Assembly (NCBI GenBank): GCA_022822785.1
Contig: JAJEAL010000126.1
Span: 1-59,716 of the forward strand
From: Candidatus Poribacteria bacterium
GTDB lineage: Bacteria > Poribacteria > WGA-4E > PCPOR2b
Direction: 5' to 3'
DNA length: 59,716 nt
Position numbers and translations under genes: made by a program. Numbering within the stretch: position 1 is the stretch's first letter; every line of letters starts with the position of its first letter. A model generated the notes under the pieces. That model worked only from the letters and a program-made list of their open reading frames with translations. It was not told the origin of the DNA and ran no database searches. Of this stretch, positions 52,376-59,716 are shown one piece after another.

Positions 52376-53668
52376 ATGACAAAACCCGGTATCAGAGATC
52401 GACACGAAATCCAGTTGACCGACCTGACCTATTCTGCGTCTGCTGTCGGTCGAATCAACGGGATTGTCACATTTGTCCACCGGGGAGCACCCGGCGAAGC
52501 GGCACACGTCGAAATTACTGAGGTGAAGAAGCGGCATCTGCACGCCCGGCTTCATGAAATCATCTCTCCTTCTCCGGACCGTTGCCCGCCGCCGTGCGTG
52601 TACTTTGACGCCGGCTGTGGCGGCTGTCAGTGGCAGCATATCAACGTGGATGCCCAGCTCGACGCGAAAGCGCGTGTGCTTATTGGGGCATTAACTCGAA
52701 TTGGGGGTTTATCGTCCCTGCCCGATATAACGCGCCATCCTGCGCCTCAACCGCTTGGATATCGGAATAACATCCGCTTGACCGTTACTGCTGTTCGACC
52801 TCAGGCCGAGTTCGGATTCATGGGGCAAGGCAGTCATGACGTTCTTCCAATTGACCGGTGTGAAATTGCGCTGCCAGCAATCAACCGGGCTTTGCCACAG
52901 GTTGCAGATCTAATAACAACCCTCCGGTGCTTTCAGGTAGAAGAGTTTACGTTGCGTGCCTCCGTCACAACCGGCGAGGTGGTGTTAATCCTGATTTTCC
53001 CAAAGAAGGTGAAGCCGCGCCTTAAATTCACTGATAGGGACTTACAGGGCTATCCGGCGATTCATTCGATTTACATTCAGAGTGGAGAACGGGGGACGCC
53101 TGTGCAGATTGCAGGTAAACGGACACTATCCGAAACCGCCGGTGGGCTATCCTTCGAGATCGGTCCCGAAACCTTTTTTCAGAACAACCGCGCCGGACTA
53201 GAACAGCTCATCGAAATTGTGCGGCGATGCGTGCGAGCAAATCCACCGAACGTGGCTATTGATGCCCACTGCGGTGTTGGCACATTTACATTGCCAGTTG
53301 CCCAGACTGCGAAAGCTGCCTTTGGGCTTGATCTCCAAGCGGAGGCGGTTGCGCTTGCGACAGCTAATGCTGCAGATAACAACATTGCAAACACCAACTT
53401 CCGTGTTGGCCATCTCGCCAAGCTGGGCAGCGTAAAAGCGGATTTTGTCCTCCTCAATCCACCACGAGCTGGGTGTTGGTCAGAAGACTTGGCAGCGCTT
53501 GACCGAATCGCACCGCGGCATCTTCTATACATCTCCTGTGACCCCACGACACTTGCGCGTGATTTATCCAAACTCAAAGCGAACTATGAAGTCTGTTCTT
53601 TGGACCTCGTAGACCTATTTCCGATGACATATCACTTTGAAACAGTGGTTGGGTTGCAGCGATTATAA
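52376..53668 (+). CDS. 23S rRNA (uracil-5-)-methyltransferase, RlmD/RumA family
   Basis: The 430-residue protein has an N-terminal TRAM domain, an iron-sulfur cysteine cluster in CPPPCVYFDAGCGGC with the last ligand probably in DRCEIALP, then a SAM domain (DAHCGVGTFTLPVAQ, LLNPPRAG). The catalytic cysteine is in YISCDPTTLARDL and the base Glu in YHFETV. It makes 5-methyluridine in RNA; RlmD and RlmC types are not told apart here. Start 52376 (MTKPGIRD) gives the usual length, but its ribosome site is weak; the frame is open 34 codons further up. Confidence 0.93.
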   Translation: MTKPGIRDRHEIQLTDLTYSASAVGRINGIVTFVHRGAPGEAAHVEITEVKKRHLHARLHEIISPSPDRCPPPCVYFDAGCGGCQWQHINVDAQLDAKARVLIGALTRIGGLSSLPDITRHPAPQPLGYRNNIRLTVTAVRPQAEFGFMGQGSHDVLPIDRCEIALPAINRALPQVADLITTLRCFQVEEFTLRASVTTGEVVLILIFPKKVKPRLKFTDRDLQGYPAIHSIYIQSGERGTPVQIAGKRTLSETAGGLSFEIGPETFFQNNRAGLEQLIEIVRRCVRANPPNVAIDAHCGVGTFTLPVAQTAKAAFGLDLQAEAVALATANAADNNIANTNFRVGHLAKLGSVKADFVLLNPPRAGCWSEDLAALDRIAPRHLLYISCDPTTLARDLSKLKANYEVCSLDLVDLFPMTYHFETVVGLQRL

Positions 53669-53714
53669 ATGAATCATCTTAGGTCTGCGTTTCTGTCTAT
53701 ATTTGGAGAAGTTT

Positions 53715-54914
53715 ATGAACATTGACTATCGTGCCCCGCGCCATGAAACTGAACTCGAAGATACAATCGAGTGTAGTATTCGTGCTTTTGGAGGATCGGA
53801 ACATATACAACATCTTTTTATCAACATTGTCGAACATGATCCATGGTTTGCTCTTGATAATACGCGTGCCTGCTTTGTAGATGGGAAAGCCGCTAGCGTT
53901 GTACAGATTTTTGACCGTCCCATGCGTATTGGAAATTGTGTCCTTCGGATGGGAGGTGTCGGCAGCGTCGGCACCGATCCACCCCACCGCCGTACTGGAT
54001 ATTCATCGGGCGTGCTGCGGGATAGTGTCCGGTACATGCAAACAACGGGTTACGACCTCTCAATCCTGTTTACAGGTATCCAATCTCACTACGCTAGGGC
54101 AGGTTGGGTAATGTATCCGACCTACAGTATGGAACTAGCCCTGCCGGCAACGCTTGGCGAAGTGCCCCCTGAGGTGGCTATTGAGCAGTATAATCCGGAT
54201 CGGGATTTGTCGGCGTTGCGAGAAATTTACGATTGGTTTAACGCGAATCGAACGGGTACATTCGCCAGAAATGCTGAGTATTGGGATAATCGACCGAGGT
54301 GGAGGCCATACGACCCGTCGTTGTGTTGGGTTGCTAAGCGGGGGGGCACAACGGTTGCCTATCTGCAAGCTGACCAGTGGGAGGTGGGTGAATTCGGGTA
54401 TCTCCCGCAAGCGGAGGAGGCGATGATTGCGCTATGCTCCCACTTCTTCCGACGTGCGAAAGCGGAGGGTGTGCAGCAAATCGGTGCACCAGTGCCCTCG
54501 GTGAGTCGAAAGATGTTTGAAGCCATGGGCTGCGCCGTTCGTGGACGGGAAAGCAACAACGCTATGCTTCTGATAACTAACTTTGAATCGCTCTTGACTA
54601 AGATTAAGCCATTGTTGGAGACGAGACTCAGAGATTCGGACTTTTCGGCGTGGAGAGGGGCTATTCGCATTCGCTACGAGGCGGATGAACGGACGTTGGC
54701 TATCAGAGACGGGGATATCCATATTGTCAAGGAGGGTGAGGCGCCGAAAATAAATCTCTTGGTCAGTCAAGTACAGTTGCTCAAGCTGCTATTTGGAAAT
54801 ATAAGTGCCGAGCAGGTTATTTTCTCCAACGGATTGGAGGTTCGTGAAACTGGTCTACTTGATGCGCTTTTCCCAGCGGGTGAACTGTTTATGTGGCGGA
54901 CAGATCGGTTCTAG
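53715..54914 (+). CDS. Eis-like GNAT acetyltransferase with SCP2-like C-terminal domain
   Basis: The 399-residue protein has two tandem GNAT folds and a C-terminal sterol-carrier-like domain, as in Eis proteins. The acetyl-CoA loop is in GVGSVGTDPPHRRTGYSSGV (pyrophosphate-binding HRRTGYSSG), followed by YDLSILFTGIQSHYARAGW, which is diagnostic. Eis enzymes acetylate amines, including some aminoglycosides and protein lysines; the natural substrate here is unknown. ATG 53715 is chosen with GGAG 6 bases upstream. It is 46 bases after the rRNA methyltransferase gene and 90 before the ceramidase-like gene. Confidence 0.88.
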   Translation: MNIDYRAPRHETELEDTIECSIRAFGGSEHIQHLFINIVEHDPWFALDNTRACFVDGKAASVVQIFDRPMRIGNCVLRMGGVGSVGTDPPHRRTGYSSGVLRDSVRYMQTTGYDLSILFTGIQSHYARAGWVMYPTYSMELALPATLGEVPPEVAIEQYNPDRDLSALREIYDWFNANRTGTFARNAEYWDNRPRWRPYDPSLCWVAKRGGTTVAYLQADQWEVGEFGYLPQAEEAMIALCSHFFRRAKAEGVQQIGAPVPSVSRKMFEAMGCAVRGRESNNAMLLITNFESLLTKIKPLLETRLRDSDFSAWRGAIRIRYEADERTLAIRDGDIHIVKEGEAPKINLLVSQVQLLKLLFGNISAEQVIFSNGLEVRETGLLDALFPAGELFMWRTDRF

Positions 54915-55004
54915 TCTATCCCCTACTCGTCTGCTGTGCGGATTGGGCTTCCTATTCTCCTTACTTCCCATCAAAGCCACTTACGGTTTACTCTTGGAGC
55001 TACA

Positions 55005-56357
55005 ATGCAAACTGAACATCTCAACACTATTGAGGCTGCTTTTGGAAAAGTTTCGATAACGCCGCCGATTAACGGGATTTATCCCGATTTCTTCTTCGGT
55101 ATACCGTCAGGGGTGCTAGACGACGTCTATGCCCGGATTGGAATCCTCCGGGCTTCCGACGGTCCTGTGCTCGTTCTTGCTGTTGATACTTTGGGCTTCG
55201 GTGTCGCGGAGATTGCCGAACTTGAAAACGTAATTGGGGGCGCAACAGGGATTCCACCGACCCGCATCCTAATCACGAGCAGCCACAGTCACTCCGCACC
55301 AATTCTGTGTCCGATTGACCTTTTCGGGGGATTTAGTCCCTATTTCGATGGGCTGTGTGATCGTGTGAGGGCACTGTCAAAAGATCTACTCGCCCGCATG
55401 GTGCCCGTCACGCTTTCATTTGGGAAGTCTATTTGTGATTTCAATGTGAATCGACGGGTGATAACGCCAGAAGGAACCTGTGTATCGGGCCCGAATCCAG
55501 ACGGTGTAGTCGACAAAAGCGTACCGATCCTCGCCTGTCGCACCGCAGCGGGTACGTTAATCGGCGTGTTCTTCAGCTACTGTTGCCATCCGACAATTCT
55601 ATTGGGGCCGGAGGTTTCCGGAGATTATCCGGGGCAAACCCAACTCGCACTAGAGGCACGACATCGTGAGTCTGTTGCGCTATACCTGCCGGGCATGTTT
55701 GGAAATGTACGGCCAAACTTGTCGGATGGCGAAAGCAGATTCAGGAAAGGTACTCCTATTGACGCGATGCGATGTGGAAGCATGTTAGCGGATGCGGTGG
55801 ACGAAGCCTTAAAGGACTGTGAACCGATCGGGGTTGATACGATTCACACCCGACGCCTGCGCCGATCACTGCCACTCGATAAACCACCATCGCATCAGAT
55901 GCTTGATGAAATCGCCGACCAAGCGATTAAATCTGCTCAAGCGAGCGAGGCGGAAAAAGCGCGAGAGCCATGGTACCGTGCTGGCTATCAACTGGCGATG
56001 CGCCAATGGGTGCAACAGATTAGATTGGAACAGGTCGAGGGGTGTGTGCCGATGGCTGTGGATTATACCTTCTCGCGGTGGGACCTCGGCGATGTCCACT
56101 GGATAACTTTCTCGGGTGAGTTCTTCTTGGAGTACGGGTTGTACGCCCAATCACTCTTGGAGGGGGATCGGACGTTCACCCTCGGTTACACACAGGGCTG
56201 CCAAACCTATGTTCCGACGGCGCAAGCCTTGGTCGAAGGTGGTTACGAACCGAACGCTTATAAGCGCTGGCACCAGAGCGCCCCCTTTGCGCCGGAGGTT
56301 GAGGAAACCGTTAAAGCAGTGATACAAGAATTGGTCAGCGATGAACTGGCACAGTAA
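55005..56357 (+). CDS. Neutral/alkaline non-lysosomal ceramidase family protein
   Basis: The 450-residue protein resembles the ceramidase N-terminal domain family: ITPPINGIYPDFFFGIPSGV, VLAVDTLGFG, ILITSSHSHSAP with zinc-binding histidines, YCCHPTILLGPEVSGDYPG, and the later GYTQGCQTYVPT. It lacks the secretion signal and the full length of true ceramidases, so the substrate may be another amide. Such shortened proteins are frequent in Poribacteria-like genomes. ATG 55005 is chosen with TTGGAG 6 bases upstream. A strong terminator overlaps its stop codon. Confidence 0.85.
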   Translation: MQTEHLNTIEAAFGKVSITPPINGIYPDFFFGIPSGVLDDVYARIGILRASDGPVLVLAVDTLGFGVAEIAELENVIGGATGIPPTRILITSSHSHSAPILCPIDLFGGFSPYFDGLCDRVRALSKDLLARMVPVTLSFGKSICDFNVNRRVITPEGTCVSGPNPDGVVDKSVPILACRTAAGTLIGVFFSYCCHPTILLGPEVSGDYPGQTQLALEARHRESVALYLPGMFGNVRPNLSDGESRFRKGTPIDAMRCGSMLADAVDEALKDCEPIGVDTIHTRRLRRSLPLDKPPSHQMLDEIADQAIKSAQASEAEKAREPWYRAGYQLAMRQWVQQIRLEQVEGCVPMAVDYTFSRWDLGDVHWITFSGEFFLEYGLYAQSLLEGDRTFTLGYTQGCQTYVPTAQALVEGGYEPNAYKRWHQSAPFAPEVEETVKAVIQELVSDELAQ

Positions 56358-56384
56358 GGGCAACCCTTGTGGTTGCCCTTTTTT
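56356..56384 (+). terminator. Rho-independent terminator after the ceramidase-like gene
   Basis: A perfect 10-bp stem AAGGGCAACC/GGTTGCCCTT with loop CTTGT is followed by TTTT. It begins within the stop codon of the ceramidase-like gene. Confidence 0.9.
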
Positions 56385-56408
56385 AGGGTTGACAGAAAAG
56401 AGGGTGAC

Positions 56409-57572
56409 TTAAAATTGCGTCATGATTTGGTGGTAGATATCAACAGCTTTTAGAACCTGTTCACACTCAACCCATTCGACTGCTGCGTGTGCTTGATCAA
56501 TACTGCCGGGGCCGAAAACAATGGACGGGATACCGACAGAGGTGAATTTACTGGCGTCGGTGCCGTAGGGCACGCCGGTTATCTCCGATTTCCCAATCAC
56601 AGATTCACACGCGCGAACCGCGACCTGTACGATATCTGCGTCTTCGGGCGTTTCCATCGGATTGTCCATGAGGTAGGGAGCTTCCATCCTAACGTCCAGG
56701 TCTGGATCCGCAGCTTGTGCACGCGCTAGTCTTTCTTGAAACGGGACGAGTGCTTCTTCAGGGGTTTCGCCGGGAATCACACGACGGTCGATGTCGATGA
56801 TACACTCGTCGGGGACAAAGTTGACCTGTACGCCTCCAGAAATAACGCCGATGTTGAGGGTTGGGCTACCGGTGAGTGGATGGGTCATGGAATCGTATGT
56901 CGGTGCGATTTCGTCCTCGATTGCACAGATTAATCGGGTCATTTTCGAGATAGCGTTTATACCGAGATACGGTTTGGAGCTATGGGCAGCGACCCCTTTG
57001 ACGACAATATGGAAGCGTGCCAATCCCTTGTGTGCACGGATAACCGCTAGCTCCGTTGGCTCGGAGATGACCGCTGCATCAGCTTGTATAGTTTCCGCTA
57101 ACTGCAGGGCCCCCTTGAAGCTGTACTCCTCATCTACAGCGCCGGCGTATTTGATAGTACACGGGGGTTTGACGCCGGCTTCCTTGAAACGCTTCATTGC
57201 ATGTATCATCGCAACGCCGCCGGCTTTGGTATCACACGCGCCGCGCCCGTAGAGCAGACCATCGCGGATGTGCGGTTCATAGGGTGGGATGGTCATCACA
57301 CTGACGGAAGCCGTGTCCATGTGACATTCAAACAGTAGGACACGATCCGGGTTTTCTCCCTCTAAGGTGGCAATGATGTTGCTCCGCCCCGGTAACACCT
57401 CGTCTGTCTCGTAGGGGATATCCGCCCAGTCGAAGAAGTTGGCAAGGTATTCAACCATACCAGCTTCACCGCGGTCCCCGCCGGGCAGACTCGCATTTAT
57501 GCTCTCAATCGCCACCACATCCTGCAGCGTGGCGAGGACTTCATTATCACTACGTACCCACGATTGACTCAT
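56409..57572 (-). CDS. M20 family metallopeptidase (ArgE/DapE type)
   Basis: The 387-residue protein has the M20 di-zinc site: LFECHMDTASV, GRGACDTKAGGVAM, the catalytic Glu pair in GAVDEEYSFKG, Glu in VISEPTEL, and the final His in DQAHAAVEWVE. The dimerisation domain KGLARFHIVVKGVAAHSSKP is present. It should hydrolyse an N-acyl amino acid, as acetylornithine deacetylase or succinyl-diaminopimelate desuccinylase do; the substrate is open. AAGGGAG precedes the ATG. It faces the ceramidase-like gene across the terminator. Confidence 0.92.
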   Translation of the reverse strand: MSQSWVRSDNEVLATLQDVVAIESINASLPGGDRGEAGMVEYLANFFDWADIPYETDEVLPGRSNIIATLEGENPDRVLLFECHMDTASVSVMTIPPYEPHIRDGLLYGRGACDTKAGGVAMIHAMKRFKEAGVKPPCTIKYAGAVDEEYSFKGALQLAETIQADAAVISEPTELAVIRAHKGLARFHIVVKGVAAHSSKPYLGINAISKMTRLICAIEDEIAPTYDSMTHPLTGSPTLNIGVISGGVQVNFVPDECIIDIDRRVIPGETPEEALVPFQERLARAQAADPDLDVRMEAPYLMDNPMETPEDADIVQVAVRACESVIGKSEITGVPYGTDASKFTSVGIPSIVFGPGSIDQAHAAVEWVECEQVLKAVDIYHQIMTQF

Positions 57573-57727
57573 AAAATTACTCCCTTCCGTAAACTATGAA
57601 TTCCTTTTGATTGTGAATGACGGGCTAAACCCACAAAATGAGATTAAACATAAAAGGCTGTCATTTTCCTAATCAATGCGATTTTGTGAGTCCGGGAATC
57701 TTCAGGGGCCTCCTTGCCTTCATTTCT

Positions 57728-58621
57728 CTATTCCTCCCAACGATACATCTTTTTTGGTGTTGGATTTGCCTTTGCTGCTTCCCACGCATCTATCCAAGCT
57801 TGGTGGTCCCGTGTCACCTTTTCGAGATGTTCCCTGCTCCGCACCTGAATCCCGGGCAACGGCCGACCGCCCGGTTTCCGGGCATCATGCCAGCGGAGGT
57901 CTAAACTCCAGCGAACTACATCTGATAGATTTGGAAGCGAACCGTGTGGGGTCCGGCAGTGGATAAAAATCACCCCGCCTCTCTTAACCGGTACTGTCAC
58001 CGGTTTGCCTTTGGGCATCACCTCCGGGGCAATCATCCAGCCGTAGGGGCACCTCACATGTCTCCGAATCTCGCCACGGTGTAGTCCCGGATAGAGGTGT
58101 ATTGTCCCGTTTTCTGCAGTTGCGTCTACAAGCGGAATCCATGTCGTTACAACGAGTGTATCGTCTGCTTCCGGCAGCAGCACAGCCGCATCCTGATGGA
58201 ATGGTGATTGCTGTATCCAATTATCAAACCCTTCTCCCATCAACGGCTCAGGCAATTTCGGACGCACATGATGCGTGGGATTGCAGTAAATCTCTGGACC
58301 GATAATTGATTCGAGGGCATCTAGAAGACGAGTGTTATGCAAGAAATCGAAGATTGGGCGACGCAGATTCACCGGGAATGATACCTGTCCCTGAAGCGGG
58401 TCGCCTGCCGCTTTAGTCAACCAAGCGATGCGCCGCTCAAAGGGCTGCGCTTCATACCGTTCCTCGATTTTCCCTGCAGTGTATAACTCATTGGCGATTG
58501 TATCGATAAGCGCCTCAAAGTCTGAAATCAACGGATTCAGGTCTTCATCGCTCAAGGCATTTTCCACAACTAGGTAGCCATCCTGATGAAAGGCTTCAAC
58601 CTCTGCCTGCGTCAGTTTCAT
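57728..58621 (-). CDS. Phytanoyl-CoA dioxygenase family protein (PhyH 4)
   Basis: The 297-residue protein begins MKLTQAEVEAFHQDGYLVVE, the usual PhyH opening. Iron ligands are His and Asp in SPFHQDAAVL and the distal His in IFIHCRTPHGSLPN; GTIHLYPGLHRG is the core strand. ATG 58621 is chosen because GAGAGG lies 8-9 bases upstream; the longer frame would overlap the oxidoreductase gene. It lies 47 bases after that Gfo/Idh/MocA gene, so the two probably form one operon that oxidises an unknown sugar or lipid-like compound. Confidence 0.9.
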   Translation of the reverse strand: MKLTQAEVEAFHQDGYLVVENALSDEDLNPLISDFEALIDTIANELYTAGKIEERYEAQPFERRIAWLTKAAGDPLQGQVSFPVNLRRPIFDFLHNTRLLDALESIIGPEIYCNPTHHVRPKLPEPLMGEGFDNWIQQSPFHQDAAVLLPEADDTLVVTTWIPLVDATAENGTIHLYPGLHRGEIRRHVRCPYGWMIAPEVMPKGKPVTVPVKRGGVIFIHCRTPHGSLPNLSDVVRWSLDLRWHDARKPGGRPLPGIQVRSREHLEKVTRDHQAWIDAWEAAKANPTPKKMYRWEE

Positions 58622-58668
58622 TGATAGGTCCTCTCTGAACGTAATCTTGATTTGTCGTCGTTCTCTAA

Positions 58669-59619
58669 CTAAGGACGTACCCCTGATAGAATCGTTTCTG
58701 CCAATTCCATTGTCTTCATCGCCTCGTCTAGATTGGCTGCAGGGAGTGAAACCGGGCGGTCTGCTTTGATGCAATCGAGGAAGTAGCGGTTCTGTTCCTC
58801 TGTACCGCTGGTGCCACTGCCGCTTAATTGGTGCTGCTGACCATCGCAGAAAACTGTTCCGTGCGATACCCCTTCGAGATAGGCAGAGATATCCCGACCG
58901 TGAATCTCATAACGTTCAAGTCGGGCATCCGTCGTGTAATTAGCGATAAGGTGGGCGACGCAGCCGTTCTCGAATAGGATGAGCGCGGCATGGACATCTT
59001 TGTAGCTGGAGATGGTGCGGCGCACGACGCTATGCACCTCCTCGACATCCGCACCGGCGATGGCACGAACGGTGTCGAGGGCGTGTATTGGTGTTTCAAG
59101 AAACAGGTTATCCATCAGATGTTCGGGGAAGTGACCCGATTTTATGAATCCTGTAATGCTTTTGTGGAACTCCCCAACAAGTTGCGTGACCGCTCCTCGC
59201 GCTTCGACCATCTCTCGTGCTTCGACGATGATGGGATGGAACCGGCGATTCCACCCGACCATACCTTTGGCACCCGTCCGTGCAGCGGCTTCCCGTAAAG
59301 CGGTAGTTTCTGCAAGGCTCATCCCCGGCGGTTTCTCCAACAAGGTGTTGATGCCGCGTTCCAAACATGGCAGCGCTGCCTGTCCGTTGAGATGTGCCGG
59401 CGTCGCAACAAACACCGCATCCAGCGACTCGGCGTCTAGCATCTCATCTATACTGGCATAACGCCCCGATATATTGAACTCCTCGCCTGCCGCATTGCGC
59501 GCTGCTTCAATCGGATCGCAAACGGCGACCATCGCTACGTCGTCAAATTCTTGGAGAACTCGTACGTGTCCTCGACCACGTCCACCGCAGCCGATTAGAG
59601 CGACCTGTAATTTCGACAT
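58669..59619 (-). CDS. Gfo/Idh/MocA family oxidoreductase
   Basis: The 316-residue protein has a Rossmann start LQVALIGCGGRGRGHVRVLQ, the family LLEKPPGMSLAE motif (EKP), and a C-terminal alpha/beta domain with GWNRRFHP and a probable catalytic histidine in ETPIHALDTVR. Family members oxidise or reduce sugars and inositols with NAD(P). ATG 59619 is chosen with GGAGGG 8 bases upstream; the TTG at 59622 is also possible. A PhyH gene follows on the same strand. Nothing is recognised between 59623 and the window end. Confidence 0.92.
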   Translation of the reverse strand: MSKLQVALIGCGGRGRGHVRVLQEFDDVAMVAVCDPIEAARNAAGEEFNISGRYASIDEMLDAESLDAVFVATPAHLNGQAALPCLERGINTLLEKPPGMSLAETTALREAAARTGAKGMVGWNRRFHPIIVEAREMVEARGAVTQLVGEFHKSITGFIKSGHFPEHLMDNLFLETPIHALDTVRAIAGADVEEVHSVVRRTISSYKDVHAALILFENGCVAHLIANYTTDARLERYEIHGRDISAYLEGVSHGTVFCDGQQHQLSGSGTSGTEEQNRYFLDCIKADRPVSLPAANLDEAMKTMELAETILSGVRP

Positions 59620-59716
59620 CAATCTTTCCCTCCGTATTTCATCGGTGTTTGTCCACCCGTTGTAGACGTTACTATTTCATCAATGAACGAATCTACTAAT
59701 GAACTTGTTTGGAAAT

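Overview
The window reads as a chromosomal segment of an uncultured, GC-moderate bacterium. Four phytanoyl-CoA-dioxygenase-like (PhyH) genes, a ceramidase-like enzyme, a long WD40 protein, a ThuA protein, a YfbK-type lipoprotein, many sugar and amino-acid catabolic enzymes and short dispersed palindromic repeats together resemble Candidatus Poribacteria and similar marine or sponge-associated lineages. That assignment is inference from gene content. No rRNA, tRNA or CRISPR array was seen. Housekeeping genes (leuS, rsmI, an RlmD/RumA-type rRNA methyltransferase) show it is chromosome rather than plasmid or phage.

Layout. (1) 1-3400: an AT-rich accessory block. It starts with the 5' end of an IS3-family transposase that has cut into a small gene, continues with small unknown genes, and ends with a compact three-gene operon on the minus strand: a ThsB/MTH538-type TIR-like protein, a second TIR protein and a three-helix membrane protein resembling RipA/8xMP octameric proteins. 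An IS3-family relic lies at 3208-3387, so IS ends in the same orientation flank the block. (2) 3429-10001: a complete type I restriction-modification operon, hsdM-hsdS-DUF433-DUF5615-hsdR, with a toxin-antitoxin-like pair inside it. (3) 10125-28677: metabolic and housekeeping genes: a lone sugar/nucleoside-type ABC permease, a zinc alcohol dehydrogenase, an NHL propeller, an acetamidase/formamidase, a kinase plus PLP-lyase pair, a malate/lactate dehydrogenase, PhyH and VOC genes, leuS with a clear promoter, an ABC exporter with an unusual N-terminus and a TIGR01777 epimerase. (4) 28859-44617: a defence island, all on the minus strand. In transcription order it holds an OLD-like AAA ATPase with a frameshifted DUF4276 (Toprim-like) partner; a SNF2-type helicase with DUF3883; a Septu-like PtuA/PtuB pair set between copies of one dispersed repeat; a DUF1156 DNA methylase; a lone MNT nucleotidyltransferase; a DUF499 ATPase; and a Phd-like antitoxin with an HNH nuclease. 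(5) 44699-59716: a Cu-Zn superoxide dismutase lipoprotein, an enolase-superfamily dehydratase, rsmI, a VWA lipoprotein, a secreted WD40 protein, ThuA, an rRNA m5U methyltransferase, an Eis-like acetyltransferase, a ceramidase-like protein, an M20 peptidase, PhyH and a Gfo/Idh/MocA oxidoreductase.

The most promising systems are the TIR/TIR/membrane-protein operon at 1628-3115, a Thoeris-like candidate with a small membrane effector, and the methylase-DUF499-helicase locus that appears to have taken up a Septu cassette between two copies of a dispersed repeat.
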